64,000 nucleotides of DNA from Mycocentrospora acerina (Eukaryota > Ascomycota > Dothideomycetes > Pleosporales): the NCBI GenBank assembly GCA_022701365.1, contig JAKUHH010000053.1:63208-127207 (forward strand), written 5' to 3'. Under the pieces are notes generated by a model, which searched no databases, was not told where the DNA came from, and saw nothing but the letters and a program-made list of their open reading frames with translations. The position numbers were made by a program, and so were the translations under genes. Each line of letters begins with the position of its first letter. Position 1 is the first letter of the stretch. Positions 1-12,349 of this stretch are shown piece after piece.

Positions 1-2316
1 TGATGCTCAACAATTGCTTCACTTTCTATTTCGCGGCAAATTCCGTCGGAGACAGCCTTAGGATACTGCCTTATTGTAGCCGCCGTTGGACATTACTCTG
101 TACCACGATGCTCGTTCGAGATTGGACAAGGATCCTGGTAGACGCGGGCTGGCAGATCAACGGTTTTTGAGCTTCCGCGGTAGCGGCTGCGTCATTACCT
201 GGGTAGAGTATTTCCTTTTTTTCCCACTGATGCTAAAGTATGCCAATCACAGTCTAGTCGAGATGGCACAGCACGATAGATGCTGTGGCGACCGAAGGAA
301 GTAGAATGTAGTACTCAAGCATGGCAGCCAGCGAGTCAAGGGGGTTTCGAAAAGAAATTTCTGACCCGCTGCATTAGTTTACCTTTCGACTCGAGAAGTG
401 CTTACTGTCCGTCCACACTGTACAGTCAAGGTTCAACAACGCCCCACGACAGTCCATATACACGTTTTGAGTGTTTATCCGACAAACCTTTTATCCCATC
501 CGCCCTACGCGCTCCGAGGAGGAAGATTCCGCTCAACTTGGCGCATGATACTTTGATCACGCCTTTAGAGCTAAAATGCAAAGCCTCGCACGTAAGCCGA
601 CTATCATGACCTTTGCAAATCGCATTTATTTCCCTAGTCTCATGCTACATGCTTCCTAGAGACACAAATTCTCACCTTACAGAATTACCGATAAGTCCCA
701 ACTCCGATGAAGCGTTTCCCATGGCGAGAAATAAAGTTCTCGACCCTGTGATCGGCGTCTGACTTGAAGTGCTCATCAGGCGATTTTAAGCGACTAAGAG
801 CAAACGAAGGAACAACATACTCTGGTGTGACCTGCCAACTAGCCCAAACACACGTCCTGATTGGGCCCAACTCTACCCATATCATGCCTTCCCGCCTGCA
901 GGTCATGGTCATCTCCTCGTAATGCTCATTCCCACCGTTTGCGAAATATGCGTCTGCAGTGTGACTGGGGCTGCACGCGTTGCGTCCGTTAAGGCGTAAC
1001 ATACATACTTACATCCCGGGGGGTCTAGCCATCGTCCCGCAATCCCCCATAAACCGTGACAGACCGGGATATGCGCTTCGGCTACATCAGAGGGCCAGCA
1101 TTATGCGTCAGAATGTAACTAGCAAGGGGAAGTAGGTCTACGAAAAAGCTACAAGTAAGCTCCACTTACTGTAGGTATTGCATTGGTGGGTACTCATTGA
1201 CAATCCCCGCCTGAATTTCCGGGAGAATGGCCATACGTTTCGTTGGAGTTTCTGTATCTATTGGCAACGCATTGCATACTGTGCTGACCGGTAACACGGC
1301 ATCAGGCCTTGAAGCCTATTTTCCCTCCAAGCTACATATCTTTTTTTCAATGCAGTATCAGTGTTACTTCGTATCCGAGCCTTGGTCAATATCTACCGCA
1401 TCTACTCCACTTATCAAGACCTCCAATTAGTCACTCAATGCTGCCCTGCAAGTTGTGAAGTAAAATATTGCCTATCCAAGCCACCGATAATGAGCCAATA
1501 GCGGCTATGAACAGCACACAAAAAAGGGACATACACAAAGCCAAAGCATGTACTCCACTGCACTACCCAAACCTACATCTCGTTACGAGCATGAAGCGAA
1601 ACCGCATGAAGCCATAAAAGATCGAACACCGTCTTCAGACACCAAAACCTTGATCACAAACCTATCAAAAGCAACGCCAGTCTAGCAAGCAACAAACTTA
1701 TGCACTCCAAACTGGCGGGGAGGGCAACAACAACAACAACAACAACAACAGCAACAAAAAAAAGGCACAGGGCAACGCGTTACCTGCCCGCAGAGCAGAT
1801 GAAATAGTGCATCTCAACCTACCGTCTATATGGGAACTGCCGTGATGAGTAGGGCCATATTCCCTGACTAGAATCCGCTCGCCGGCTCGCCCAGTGGAGC
1901 AAGTATCCAACGGGAGAAGAGAGATCCGAGTGTGGCATGACGTGGCGGTGATTCATGGGCGTTGGGCAGCGGCAGCACACATCCACGCGCGCGCTACGAC
2001 ATACAACTCGTAATCGCTACCAAATAATTGTTACCATACATGACATGTACGCTGGCCCCTAGGCTAAGTTGAAGAATATCATGTGAGTGTGTGGAGAGTG
2101 TTTTTTTTGCACGGGCGTTGCACAGGTGTTGCACGGCATGGTGAGGCTTGGGGATGCCTTGCTAAACGGGCGGGAAGTATGTAGCTACGTTTGATAATAG
2201 TATGCATGAAGCCAAATGGGTATTTCTTGTTTACGATGCTGTGTGACTCTATTCGCCCCCTTTAATTGTCACACAATATCTGTCTAGGTTGTAGCTTGTG
2301 ACCACCTGTTCTTCGC
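1..2316. other. Gene-poor stretch
   Basis: No recognisable gene was found. The longest open frames (280-609 on the plus strand, 685-1002 on the minus strand) have no motif I know. A CAA trinucleotide run lies at about 1725-1757. The 3' end of this stretch is the downstream flank of the PNGase-like gene. Confidence 0.5.
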
Positions 2317-4528
2317 TTAAAATGGCCCTCTACCAAGTAACGCCTTGACGCCTCTCATTGCGACTTCAAGTGTTGCTTTATCAAGTGTCTGTGGCTTTGT
2401 ACAAATGTGATTGCTTGGCTCATTGGAACCCGTTATGTCGGAAATTATGGAGTTGTTGGCTGCAATGACATGGCGGCGATAAAGCTCCTCTTTTGTCAAC
2501 ACAGGGGTCCCTTCAGTCAATTTGAAGTCGCTTATCCCTTCAAGCTCGAATTCTTGCTCAGTCTTGCCTAAGCTATACGATCTTCTCTTTGCAGGGATAC
2601 CATGATAGAGTGCTGTCCCATTTTGTCTACTGTATACTGTGGTTCCGAGGTAGGGTGATGGAACTCGACCGGCGTAGTCAAACGTCTTCCATTCGTTTGG
2701 GTATGCTAATTCTCCAAGCTGAACGGCTTGCTTTTCGCGGTCCATGTCAGCCTGAATTATGAATTCACTGCTTGGAATAACGCGGTAGGAAGACCGCATG
2801 GAAACAAGGTACTTGAAAGTCTTGAGGTATTCAGACCAGGGAGATTTGTTCGTTCCAAGAGTCTCGAGATGCACACTTTGGACATTTCCACTGTTGATGA
2901 ACGTTCCAGTGTTGGAAAAATAGAGATCCTGGTCCCAGGTGACTTTTTCGGGACCTGTTGAGGTCTGGATGGTAGACGTAATGGTCAACTTTCGAGACAC
3001 TTGGACAGAATAGTGTAGAGATGATACTGTGCCGTTTGCATCCTTTGGTGCTGTAGAGTACATAAATATTGATGGCTCGGGTGCGGTGATAACTGGAACT
3101 GTTCCAGTTGTGAGGCTTGTGTTCGTGTCCAACCATATGAATAGCTTGCCAGTCACTACCCAATGCGACTCAATATTTTCAGTCAAAATGCCATTTTCAT
3201 TTCCATCGTCATCAATTCCAACAACGCGAATCTCAAACGTGTGATCCCTGTCGTCGCTCAGCAATGGTATGAATGGCGTGATGTCAATTTCGTCTTCCCG
3301 CAAGTCGAATGCATCGATGCCAACAATAGGCCGCCAAAGTCCAGGGACAACACCGCCGGTGAAAATGATTGGGAAAGGCCAGGCGACACCTGCTAGCATG
3401 CCATCAATGAGTAGCTGGACTTCTCTGAACGGCGAATGGCCATAAAGACTCGTCTCGTTGCCAAAGACCTGCGTATCAGAAGAGAGCACATTGCTCCACC
3501 AAAATTCCTCCGCAGCTTGACCACATGCGGAGATCGAGAAAATTATCTTCTTAGCGTTCTCCGGAATTTTAAGAATGTCGATTGCTTTTGAGTCAGGAAC
3601 ATTGAATCCACTTGGTTTGTTAACGCCTGATTGTCTGGCTGACATTGGCAAGATGGCGTCTGCGGGGTTTGTTGTATCCTCGACAGTAAAAAACCGAGCG
3701 GTTAATGTTGTGCTCCACGAGCCTGTATAGGTTTCGTCAACAAGATTACCGAGATCAAAAATGATCTTCTGTGGCCTCTGGAAAAGGACAAGATAAGCTG
3801 TCATATCTTTGACGTATGTCCATTTGATACCATCTTGGGTCGGCTCGGCGGTCGAGGTGCGAAAGATTTCGATATCATCGAAGAACATAAGTGCTAGTCT
3901 GTCGAATTGCCGTCCTGCTGATGTGACCGTAAACTCAAAAGTAACGCGATTGAATGCGCAGTTTGGAGGATAGTATGAACCTAATAATCAGCTGTTAGCA
4001 TGTGTTGCAATCCTTGGGTTTGGTCGACTGAGATATGGATCAAGAGCAAGACACGGTACGAAATTTCAACACAAGAGAAATAGCAAAAGATCATCACTTG
4101 CCTATGAAGGGCTTTCCATAGGAGAAGCCAAATACATGAGTCATCAATGTTTGCTGGCAGCTCTCAAGCGGATTGAGAACCGGGGCCGCAACTTGCACGC
4201 ATTCAAGCACTGAAAGTTCGTGTGGTGCATATCGCTGTAGAGAGGAATCTTGGACAAGCAAGTGCGGCGGTGATACGAGTGAAGCCAACGTTGAATGAGG
4301 AACCGAAATTAGCATTAGAAGGAAGATGATGAGACACAGTGGTCCTGTACTAGCAGCCGGCCGCGCTGGTCGTCTTTTCTCTGCCTTCCTATCCAATCCC
4401 ACACTATGCAGCACGAGGGTCGCGTGATGCTTCCGCTCACCATTGTACGAGGCACCCCGAGGCACTTCGAATAAGGGGAAGTCCCTAGTTGAATAAACCA
4501 TTTGTAACGCCGTTGTCAGAGGTATCAT
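2317..4528 (-). CDS. Acid peptide N-glycanase (PNGase A family)
   Basis: Peptide-N4-(N-acetyl-beta-glucosaminyl)asparagine amidase of the PNGase A family (Pfam PF12222), which removes N-glycans from glycoproteins in acidic or secretory compartments. There are two exons, 4528-4102 and 3980-2317, giving 696 aa. The junction rebuilds the family core: HVFGFSYGKPFIG, then SYYPPNC, the ...RQFDRLAL stretch and FRTSTAEPT. A hydrophobic segment at residues 62-76 follows a basic N-terminus and looks like a signal anchor. The intron (3981-4101, 121 nt) begins with GC, not GT: ATAG then GCAAGT. It ends in TTATTAG after a GCTAAC branch site. No GT donor keeps the frame. The start is the first in-frame ATG of the open exon. 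The family call is firm; the substrate is inferred. Confidence 0.9.
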
Positions 4529-4692
4529 GTAGAGAAGAAAAAACGCCAGTGATGTCCGATCCGTTGAACGCCGAAAAGAAGTTAATTTTGTGCTTGCTGT
4601 TGAGAGTTGGTAAGCTTAGAGTAGTGTTTCTAGGAGGATTATTTTTACCTCATATAGATTGCTAATACGAGGGATCAACAGAGATGCGGCGG

Positions 4693-4977
4693 TTATTGAG
4701 TACCCTTGTGGTTATCCCAGAATCGTTTCGTGGCGTTTCGTACTACCTCGGAGTCGCCGAACCGTAGTCGATAGTAGTTGATCAAGGCAAACTCGTCTGC
4801 TGGTAGCATGTATGAGTTGGGTTGAGCGTTGAGCTTTGACCAAACTTGTGCTAGGCGTTTCTCAAGAAACTGTGCGAGGCTTTGGTCGACTCCACCGTCA
4901 CTGTTCTGGGCAACGTGGACGGCTTGGGCGAGAGAAAGGTTGCTGTAGCCGGTTATATATTCAGCGTTGACACCCAT
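4693..4977 (-). CDS. Small conserved-looking protein, 94 aa
   Basis: Single-exon frame of 94 residues. I chose the internal ATG giving MGVNAEYITGY because the 37 codons upstream are low in coding character and sit in a promoter-like region; a TATATATA element lies near 5158-5166. The protein is soluble-looking, helical and amphipathic, with LAQAVHVAQ, LAQFLEKRLAQVW and FALINYYRLRFGD segments. It has no signal peptide, membrane segment or cysteine pattern. I do not recognise a named domain. Similar short orphan proteins are common in Pezizomycotina, but that is memory, not a search. It lies 165 bp upstream of the PNGase-like gene on the same strand. Confidence 0.6.
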   Translation of the reverse strand: MGVNAEYITGYSNLSLAQAVHVAQNSDGGVDQSLAQFLEKRLAQVWSKLNAQPNSYMLPADEFALINYYRLRFGDSEVVRNATKRFWDNHKGTQ

Positions 4978-5099
4978 GATGATTGATGGAAGGTGAGTGT
5001 ATAAATTGTAGGAGTAAGAGGAGATGAAAATGAAATGTCGAAGAAGGATTCCCGAAGAAGAGAGGACTTCAAGATGCTCAAGTACCAAGTGGATCGAAT

Positions 5100-7259
5100 G
5101 AATAATGAGTGAAGGGGCTAAGGGTCGTATATGGGGAGGGGGTAAGGCGGGAGGAAAGTATATATACCGAGTAGATGATTTAACGCTTCGAACCCGAAGA
5201 TGAACCCACGCGAACTAGCAGGCAGATCCTGAGCAAAGACTCATGCAACAGCGTACGGTGAGAGTTTAGTCAGAGGCTTCAAACAGTTGGCTCCGGGAGT
5301 GTACCGTTTTGGGCGCTGTCAAGCTGTGAAGCGAAGGAATGGGTGCGACACCAAAGTGCAAAGATGCTCCGACCAATGTGTGAGGGCAGACCCTGGTTTG
5401 CTAGGGAGTGACAGACGGCGTCAAGCTCCCACAGCCAAGAGAGCAAGGGAGAATCCAACCCCGGATAGAGTTCAGCTGTGCTACCGGGCTGCATGCACGA
5501 CGCCGTTGCCGGCTGGAGAAAAGCCCAAGACTCTGCCTGAGGCGCCCAGGACTGACTGGGAGTGACGTGGGTGACGCGGCCCAATGCACCGCAACAATCA
5601 TGGGTAAATGAGTAACGCCTCCCGCGCTGATGGTCCAAGGTTTGAGGACGGGGGCGGTGGCAGGGTTGTGGGAACGCCAGAAACTTTGTTTGTGCACTAC
5701 GAACCTTCACAGGGCTCCGCAGCCAAACTCCGAGCCGCGTCAGGGAAGGGACTCGATGCGGCTAGCGGTCAGAGGATCGAGCAAGCCGGCTGATGGTGGG
5801 AAGACGGGTGGTGAGATTTCAGGCCCAAGTTGTACATGCGACTGCCGAGAGCGACGTGAGCGAATGCATACGACAAAGCGTCATGTCGGCAGCCCACGCA
5901 CACACCCATGTCGTGACACGGAGGGCGATCTTGCCACGCACAGCTGCTGGGCAAGACATGTACATCGATGTCAGGTCGAATCAGGCTAACGCACGACGTT
6001 GGACGATGCTAAGGCCGGCTACATCCGCCGGCATGTCGAGTTTTCACGCTGCAGGCGTACGGTGGTGTCGCAGGTTAGGCATGAAGAAATGTGCGGCACT
6101 TTGCAGTTCGACACGAGCCAGATGCTCACGCACGGCAGCCGGTGTCTGGTCATTGGCACGACGTTTGAGAGGTGGCGATGCGACGCAAGGGAAGCACTCT
6201 GTAACAAAGCCCTCTCCTGTTTCCGCAACAACGCTACCGGTTCCAGCGAACAGGTTCGCAGTCCTGGCCCGCGTCCGATCGGGCTAGGTGCGAGTCTGGC
6301 CCCGTAGTTTATGGTTCTGGATGGCAAGTCTGGGTGGCAGAGGTTGCCTCTGGACAGGGCCAGGGCAAAAACGCTCCATGGTGCTGAGCTGATGTCTACC
6401 AGCGCGCCACGACGCCGCCGAGGAGAAGAGAAGGGTTTGGCATTTCATCACAGCACACGACACCAGGCCTCAGTCTGGCGTGCACAGCGGCCTGCGTGCT
6501 GCCCATGTTCAACAGGCACGCAGCGTCTGATGTGAGCAGCCAACTGAGCATCTTCAGCGATTCGTCAGACCCGTGGAGCAGCAGCTGGCATCTTGTCTGT
6601 AGCCGCTGCGCACCACCAACCCTGCAACGGCCACGCATAGCCGGCTGCAAGGAACATACCAAAAGTGCGAATGCGGGCTCGGAGATTTTCATGGCCAGTT
6701 TGAAGACAGCCTCCGCAAGAGCACCCGAAGGAGGAGCGAACATGGGAGTCTGGCTGCTGAGTCGTGCGTGAGCACTGGCACTGTCTCCGATGACCAGGGG
6801 GAGGTCGGAACCCATTGCTCGGGAACACCGTGCAGGGTAATTGGGGTGCATGCGCAGAGAGATGCGACCACGGAAATGATGCAGAAGTCTGTTCTCAGGT
6901 CCATTTGGTGCGGGCGACGCGATTGCAACTCTGTTTGACTCGCAAGTCCGCTGTCTCGCCGTCTTCGAGAAGACTTGGGACGACGCCATCAGCTGCATGT
7001 GTCCGAGCGCGTCTCAGGAGAGGGGCAAGGAGAAGAAGGAGTTGGAGTTTGTCCCTGGCGAAAGCTGCTGCGCCACACACATCCCGTGGCTGAGCAGTGG
7101 CGCCGGCAAAAGGTTTGTCCGCGGTCAAGAAATGACGATGCATCCACAAGGCTTCCGCGACGGCGGCGGCGACGACTCTGCCAACCCCACTTGACACCGA
7201 CCTGCCTGCCGCGTGCAACCCGTCCTCCAATTCCCCGCTGACCTGCCGCTGCTACAAAA
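5100..7259. other. GC-richer stretch without a recognisable gene
   Basis: Many overlapping open frames occur on both strands, the longest being 200 codons at 6396-6998 on the minus strand. This is what GC-rich noncoding DNA gives. None shows a domain, signal peptide or consistent splice-linked frame. The last few hundred bases are the promoter and leader of the DUF1279 gene that starts at 7260. Confidence 0.45.
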
Positions 7260-8073
7260 ATGAAGACACGGGCTGCACGTGTTTGGACTGAACAGCTCCT
7301 GTTTGGAGGCCTCCGCCGCGGCGCTGTGTCCCAGCAGTCGCCATTCCTGCGGACATTCTTCGCCTCGACGCGCTCCTCGGCCATATCAGGACTACCCAAA
7401 AGATCCCTCGAGCAAAGTGCCCTGCTCTACTTCCGCTTCCAGCGCTCCGCACTCACCCGCCGCCTCCGGTCTTTGCGCTTCAAGAGCGACAAGTCCAGTC
7501 CCCAGCACGTCAACCCCACACCACACCTCGGCAGTCCTGAACCAGCTCCATCGCTCTCACAGCGCCTTAAGAAGCTGTCTCGCGAGTATGGGTGGTCGGC
7601 GCTTGGTGTATACCTTGCCTTGTCGGCGCTCGACTTCCCTATTTGCTTCATGGCAGTACGATTGCTCGGGACTGACCGCATCGGCCACTACGAGGATGTG
7701 GTCAAGACGGCCTTTTGGAATATGGTACGGACCGTCTTCCCAGGTGCAGGGACCACGCCAGAGGAAATATCACACTCCCAAGCAGCCGCAGAGGCTACTG
7801 TCGAGGCTACCGCAAGAGAGGGTGGCCTTGGGGCAAGCGAAGTTGCCGTTCAAGGGCGGGGGGCAGACGCATGTATGCAGTGCCGGCACCTTTGTTGAAC
7901 CACCTGCTAACCACGCCACAGCAATCTGGACACAACTCGGTCTTGCATACATTGTTCACAAATCTCTCATCGTTTTCCGAGTGCCGCTCACTGCAGCCGT
8001 ACTTCCAAAGGTCGTCAAAACACTGAGGAAATGGGGTTACGACATCGGCAAGAAAAAGCCTAAGCCTGCCTAG
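7260..8073 (+). CDS. DUF1279 (FAM210/Nat2-like) mitochondrial protein
   Basis: Two exons, 7260-7872 and 7922-8073, giving 254 aa. The family (DUF1279) includes animal FAM210A/B and yeast Nat2 and is mitochondrial. The first 80 or so residues are rich in Arg and Ser with almost no acids, as in a mitochondrial presequence. The domain follows: LSREYGWSALGVYLALSALD (first membrane helix), FWNMVRTVFPG, then across the intron ASIWTQLGLAY, VHKSLI, RVPLTAAVLPKVVK and WGYDIGK. The 49-nt intron has a GTATGC donor, a GCTAAC branch and CACAG acceptor. Joining at 7872/7922 restores the SIWTQL block. An alternative donor at 7822 also keeps frame but drops the linker. The biochemical role of the family is poorly known. 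Confidence 0.85.
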
Positions 8074-11000
8074 GTTCTGCATGGTGTCCTTGTACTACGA
8101 GGCACTGGCTTTGTTCTGGCCCATTATGCATTACGACCATGCGATACTACGTACATGTAAGATAGGTGTATCATTTTAGCGCGGTTGTATTTTGTATCAG
8201 CAAACAACTGTTTACTTTAAGCCCTCTCAACGGGAGATGGTCCCGTCCCCATTGATAAATTCTGATTACGCTGACAAACCCGTTTGATGTGGGTCTGCAC
8301 GGCGCCCAGCATTTGCCATTTCAGCTCTCGAGTGACAATCTCCGATGGCATGTGCAAAAGATGGACATTCCAAGCGAAAAAGGCACATTAGGCTCAAGCT
8401 TTTCCACGGCCGCTTTGAGGAAGCAAATCGGACGGTGCTCCGCATAGTTCGATTCATCATACGATTTTTCTCGTTTCGGCATCTTAGGCACACTCATTGG
8501 AAGCTTCTCGGCATGCGAGCAGCCGGGTACTTTGGGTTCGCTAGACCCAAAATAGTGGCACTGCTACACATAGTCATGCACATCATATGAACGCCGTGTA
8601 AACTTAATCTCAACCTCGTCCACGCTTGGAAATGCCGGATCTAGACTTTAGTACCTGGAATTACCGAGACCAGAAACAGCCCTATTGCTCGCCATAATAC
8701 AGCTACAGCATAGCGAAACCTGCATGAACCTCAGTGACTCGTTTATACTGCCACAGTCGTAAAAAGACTAGCACTATGCAAGCAGAGTACTTTAGGTTTG
8801 TTGCTCAAGTCACAAACCACTTCTTGTCTCAACAGAGGCTTTCTGCCGGCACGTGTGTTTAGCCAATCCTGCGCCTCCGGTAAAAAAAAACCAAACTGTC
8901 GGAACAATACATCAACCTCCTTTTAGCGTTTGTGCACGTGTTTGTCCCTAACCAAGCACCCTCCGAAACCTAAATTTGCAAGCTTCCTCGAGAAACAAAA
9001 AAAAGCACGCACTGCAGCCTTGCGAAGCCGACACCAGTACCAACCCTAGATAATTCGACGCCGACGATCAAGGTTCGTATACATTAGCGACTTTGCTCTT
9101 CTGATCCTTCACAAGCTAAATTAAGGCCTAGTCTCGGGAGTTCATCTCTTGGACCCGTCGACCCGCGGACACCGCGTTGTATTCTTTAAACTTTGTTGCC
9201 GGAGGCTGCGCCGTAGTGTAACTCTAGTGCGTTTTTTTCCCGTGTGCTTCAGCGCTTGTCAAACTCATCGTGTGACGTTTCTTTGTGCAATTCTCCATTC
9301 TGGTCGGTTGTTTTTGAAGGAGGCGTAAGATCGGCCATGCAAGCGTCTCATATAGGCAAAAGTCTAAAGGTTGACGAGTACGAGGTGCACCAACGGGAGG
9401 GGACGTTTTCGCTTGTCTCCTGCACGGGAATGTACAACTAGGTACAAACTAAAGCTCGTATCTGCTTGTATATTTCTGCATTGTGTAGATATCGGTTACA
9501 GAACTATAATCTGGCGTACGGCCGAAATTGTGGATGCGAGAGTTGCAAAGTGGTATCGATGTGTAACGCTAACACTGCATCTTTACTATTTCTCGAGATT
9601 TTGACACGTCTTGTGTTGCCGTTATTGGTAGATGTGTCACTGTCTACTTGCATCAACATTTTCTTTATCATTTCTTGGTAACAATTAGTTAGCGCCACTA
9701 CGAACGATACAGCCGGTGAATCACAAATACCACGCCTCAACTACACTAAACTCATTGGCAATTACACAATCATACACAATTTCGGAAAGATTAGGAGCAG
9801 TCGAGGCACCATTTTCTAGCTATGTCTTTCATTTTATTTTTGGTTTTGGGGTCTCTCCTCGCTCTCCGTCAACATATCAATTCTACCGTGCTACTGTCAC
9901 ACGCTTGCTGAGCAGGATACGTCGCTTCGTTGCAAATCCCTCCATTTGGCCTAACCTACCATGGAGCATTTTCGCGGCCTCCATGTACCCACTGCCTTGT
10001 CACATCTAAGAAACATTGTGTGGCTTCCATTGTAGACAATTTATTTTTTCTTCTTTTAGCTCACTGACTATGTAAAGAATACCGGGTTTATTCCACTCAG
10101 CAATAGTGCCGTTTGAAGATGGTATGCTGAGCCTAAGATTTCGCTTGACTCGATCGTTGATTCTCAGGTTGTGTCTAGACTTTTCGACTGTTCATCTGAC
10201 CATTTGAGGAAGCAAGCTAATGCGTACTTGTCATTAGGTTTTGGTAAGTTCTTACCCAAGTCGATGAGTTGGGACTAGCTGCAGGTAGTCTTCTGTTTAT
10301 GGAGACTATAACCAAGATTGTTATTACTCCAATGTCAGTGCTTGAAACATTGGCTACGTTGGAGAGCAAGTGGTCGCCGAACTCCTAGAGCGGAGCCGAA
10401 GCACCCTCCGTCTAAGCACGTCCAATGCTTGCATGCAAGTGACGCAGTTTCCTTGCACTCTTCAAACAACATGAATATATGGCGGAAAATTATTATTTTT
10501 CCGATATAATCCGGTGCATCGTCCCCTTCAACACATCATATGGAAACATCCAGCAGCAAGAGGCTAGAAGAAATCATGTATGAACGCAATGAGACCCGGG
10601 CAGCCACATAACATTGGGCAGCCAGGTCAATTAAACGATCACGTCGATCTTGGAACATTCTTAGAGGGCTTATTGCGAAGGTGGTGAGTTCGAATAAGCG
10701 TGACAAATTGGTTCCTGAGTACTGTTTCTTACACCGAATGCAACGGTGTGACGAGGCTAGGTGTAGAATAATACGTTCCCGTACGAAGGGTGATTGTGCA
10801 CGGAAGGACGGAGCCTTGCGTAAGGACAAACACCAGCACCAGCATCAGCGCTCTTCAACCTGGAAGGAGGTCTACAAGGTTTCCAGAACAGCAAGCAACG
10901 AGCGGCGCTAATATAACATGGCATATCGGCCACAAAACGTCGTGGTACGTTGCTCACCATGCTGCGTGTAGAGAGTACAATCCTCCCAGCGCAAGAATTT

Positions 11001-11150
11001 TTTATCCAAATCTCCACAGCACGTGACGCGCTATCCCAACCCATCATCCCTGCCAATCCCCTAACCCACTCCCGTGCATTTCAACATCAAGTTGCTGCTG
11101 CACCCCCAAATGTCTGCATAGATAAAACCCACCATGCCCCACGGCATGCC
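8074..11150. other. 3-kb gene-free stretch
   Basis: No coding region can be supported. Short frames up to about 97 codons occur on both strands without motifs or signal peptides. The right end (about 10,950-11,150) is the leader of the deacetylase gene, with a TATA-like GATAAAA near 11,120. I saw no tRNA, rRNA or mobile-element hallmark by eye. Confidence 0.45.
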
Positions 11151-11963
11151 ATGTATCGCCCTTCGTGCCGCCTCTGCCGCCTTCCATCTAAACTGCGCCG
11201 TCGCGCACGCCGCAGCCGGCTCGTTACCATGATCATCCTCCTCCTCACCACACTATGCTTCATCACACCGTTCTACGTCATTTACAAACCGCCCACCTTT
11301 CTCATTCGGTACTTTGCTTCTCGCTGGCCAGATGTGCTCTGGCATGTTCCCGTGCAGGAAAATCTCCTCGCGTTGACGATTGACGATGCGCCGTCGGAGT
11401 TTACGCAGGAGATCCTGGACGTGCTGCAAGCGAATGATGCAAAAGCGACGTTTTTTGTGATTGGCGCCCAAGTACATGGTCGAGAAGATGTATTGGAGGA
11501 GATGGTGAGGCGGGGGAATGAGCTGGGGAATCACGCCATGCATGATGAGCCGTCGGTGTCGCTTTCGGCGGGGGAGCTAGAGTCGCAGATCAGAACAGTG
11601 GAGGGGTACATTAATGGCACGTATGATGCTTTGGATTTGCCGCATCCGCCGCGGTACTTTCGCCCTGGCTCGGGGGTTTTTAGTCGGAGGATGAGAGAGC
11701 AGATCAAGCAGATTGGGTATCGGCTTGTGCTAGGGAGTATTTATCCGCATGACCCGCAGATTGGGTATCCCTCGGTGAATGCGAGACATGTTTTGAGCAT
11801 GGTGAGGCCGGGGGGTATCATCATCTGTCATGACCGGAGGGGGTGGACGGTGCCGATGCTGAGAAAGGTTTTGCCCGAGTTGAAGAGGAGGGGTTATAAA
11901 GTTACGACAGTGACGGGATTGTTAGAAGCGGCACATGGTGGGAAAGCGGGGAAGGGGACTTGA
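11151..11963 (+). CDS. Membrane-anchored polysaccharide deacetylase (NodB/CE4)
   Basis: Intronless gene of 270 aa. A very basic N-terminus (residues 10-24) precedes one hydrophobic segment (about 25-45), so it is probably a type II membrane protein with the enzyme in the secretory lumen or outside the membrane. The NodB fold follows. Motif 1 is TIDDAPS at 76-82, carrying the catalytic and metal-binding Asp pair. NHAMHD at 127-132 stands where the metal-binding His motif lies. YFRPGSG matches motif 3 and IIICHDRR the late motif. CE4 enzymes hydrolyse N-acetyl groups from chitin or related polymers; the substrate here is not shown. The start at 11151 was chosen because it lies just before the basic/hydrophobic anchor; the frame is open further upstream without protein-like features. 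Confidence 0.88.
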   Translation: MYRPSCRLCRLPSKLRRRARRSRLVTMIILLLTTLCFITPFYVIYKPPTFLIRYFASRWPDVLWHVPVQENLLALTIDDAPSEFTQEILDVLQANDAKATFFVIGAQVHGREDVLEEMVRRGNELGNHAMHDEPSVSLSAGELESQIRTVEGYINGTYDALDLPHPPRYFRPGSGVFSRRMREQIKQIGYRLVLGSIYPHDPQIGYPSVNARHVLSMVRPGGIIICHDRRGWTVPMLRKVLPELKRRGYKVTTVTGLLEAAHGGKAGKGT

Positions 11964-12349
11964 AGGTTTAATGTCGTATAAAATTTACAGACAATTTCCG
12001 CACTTGGGCCAGTGGTTACGGCTATTGGATGCCAATAAGCTTTCTATCAGAGATTTTTGGTTAGTACATATAGAAGGACGACGCTGATCAGTCGTGTTGC
12101 CAAAAAAGACTGATGATTGCAATCTCCAGAGGAGTGTGTCAGTGTATGGAAAGGAGCAGTAGTCTTTGTGTTTGATCAGAGAGTAGCTGGCATTACAAAA
12201 GGCGACAAATGAAAAATGGAGTTCATCAAACGTAAGCTCAGATATACGACACTCACATGCATGCTGCATGATGACCACAAAATACAACTCGTACTTCTAT
12301 CCTCTTTTCCATTTCATCGTCACATCATCAACCAAGCCAAGCCGTCAGT
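11964..12349. other. Convergent 3' intergenic region
   Basis: Lies between the 3' ends of the deacetylase gene (plus) and the YCII gene (minus). It presumably holds both 3' UTRs. Nothing else was seen. Confidence 0.5.

Noticed and set aside
3980..4102. Frameshift splitting the PNGase-like gene into two
   Set aside because: A GC-AG intron restores the frame and the family motif exactly.
6396..6998. 200-codon minus-strand frame in the 5-7 kb region
   Set aside because: It overlaps equally long frames on both strands in GC-rich DNA, has no motif and no conserved-looking segment, and fits chance.
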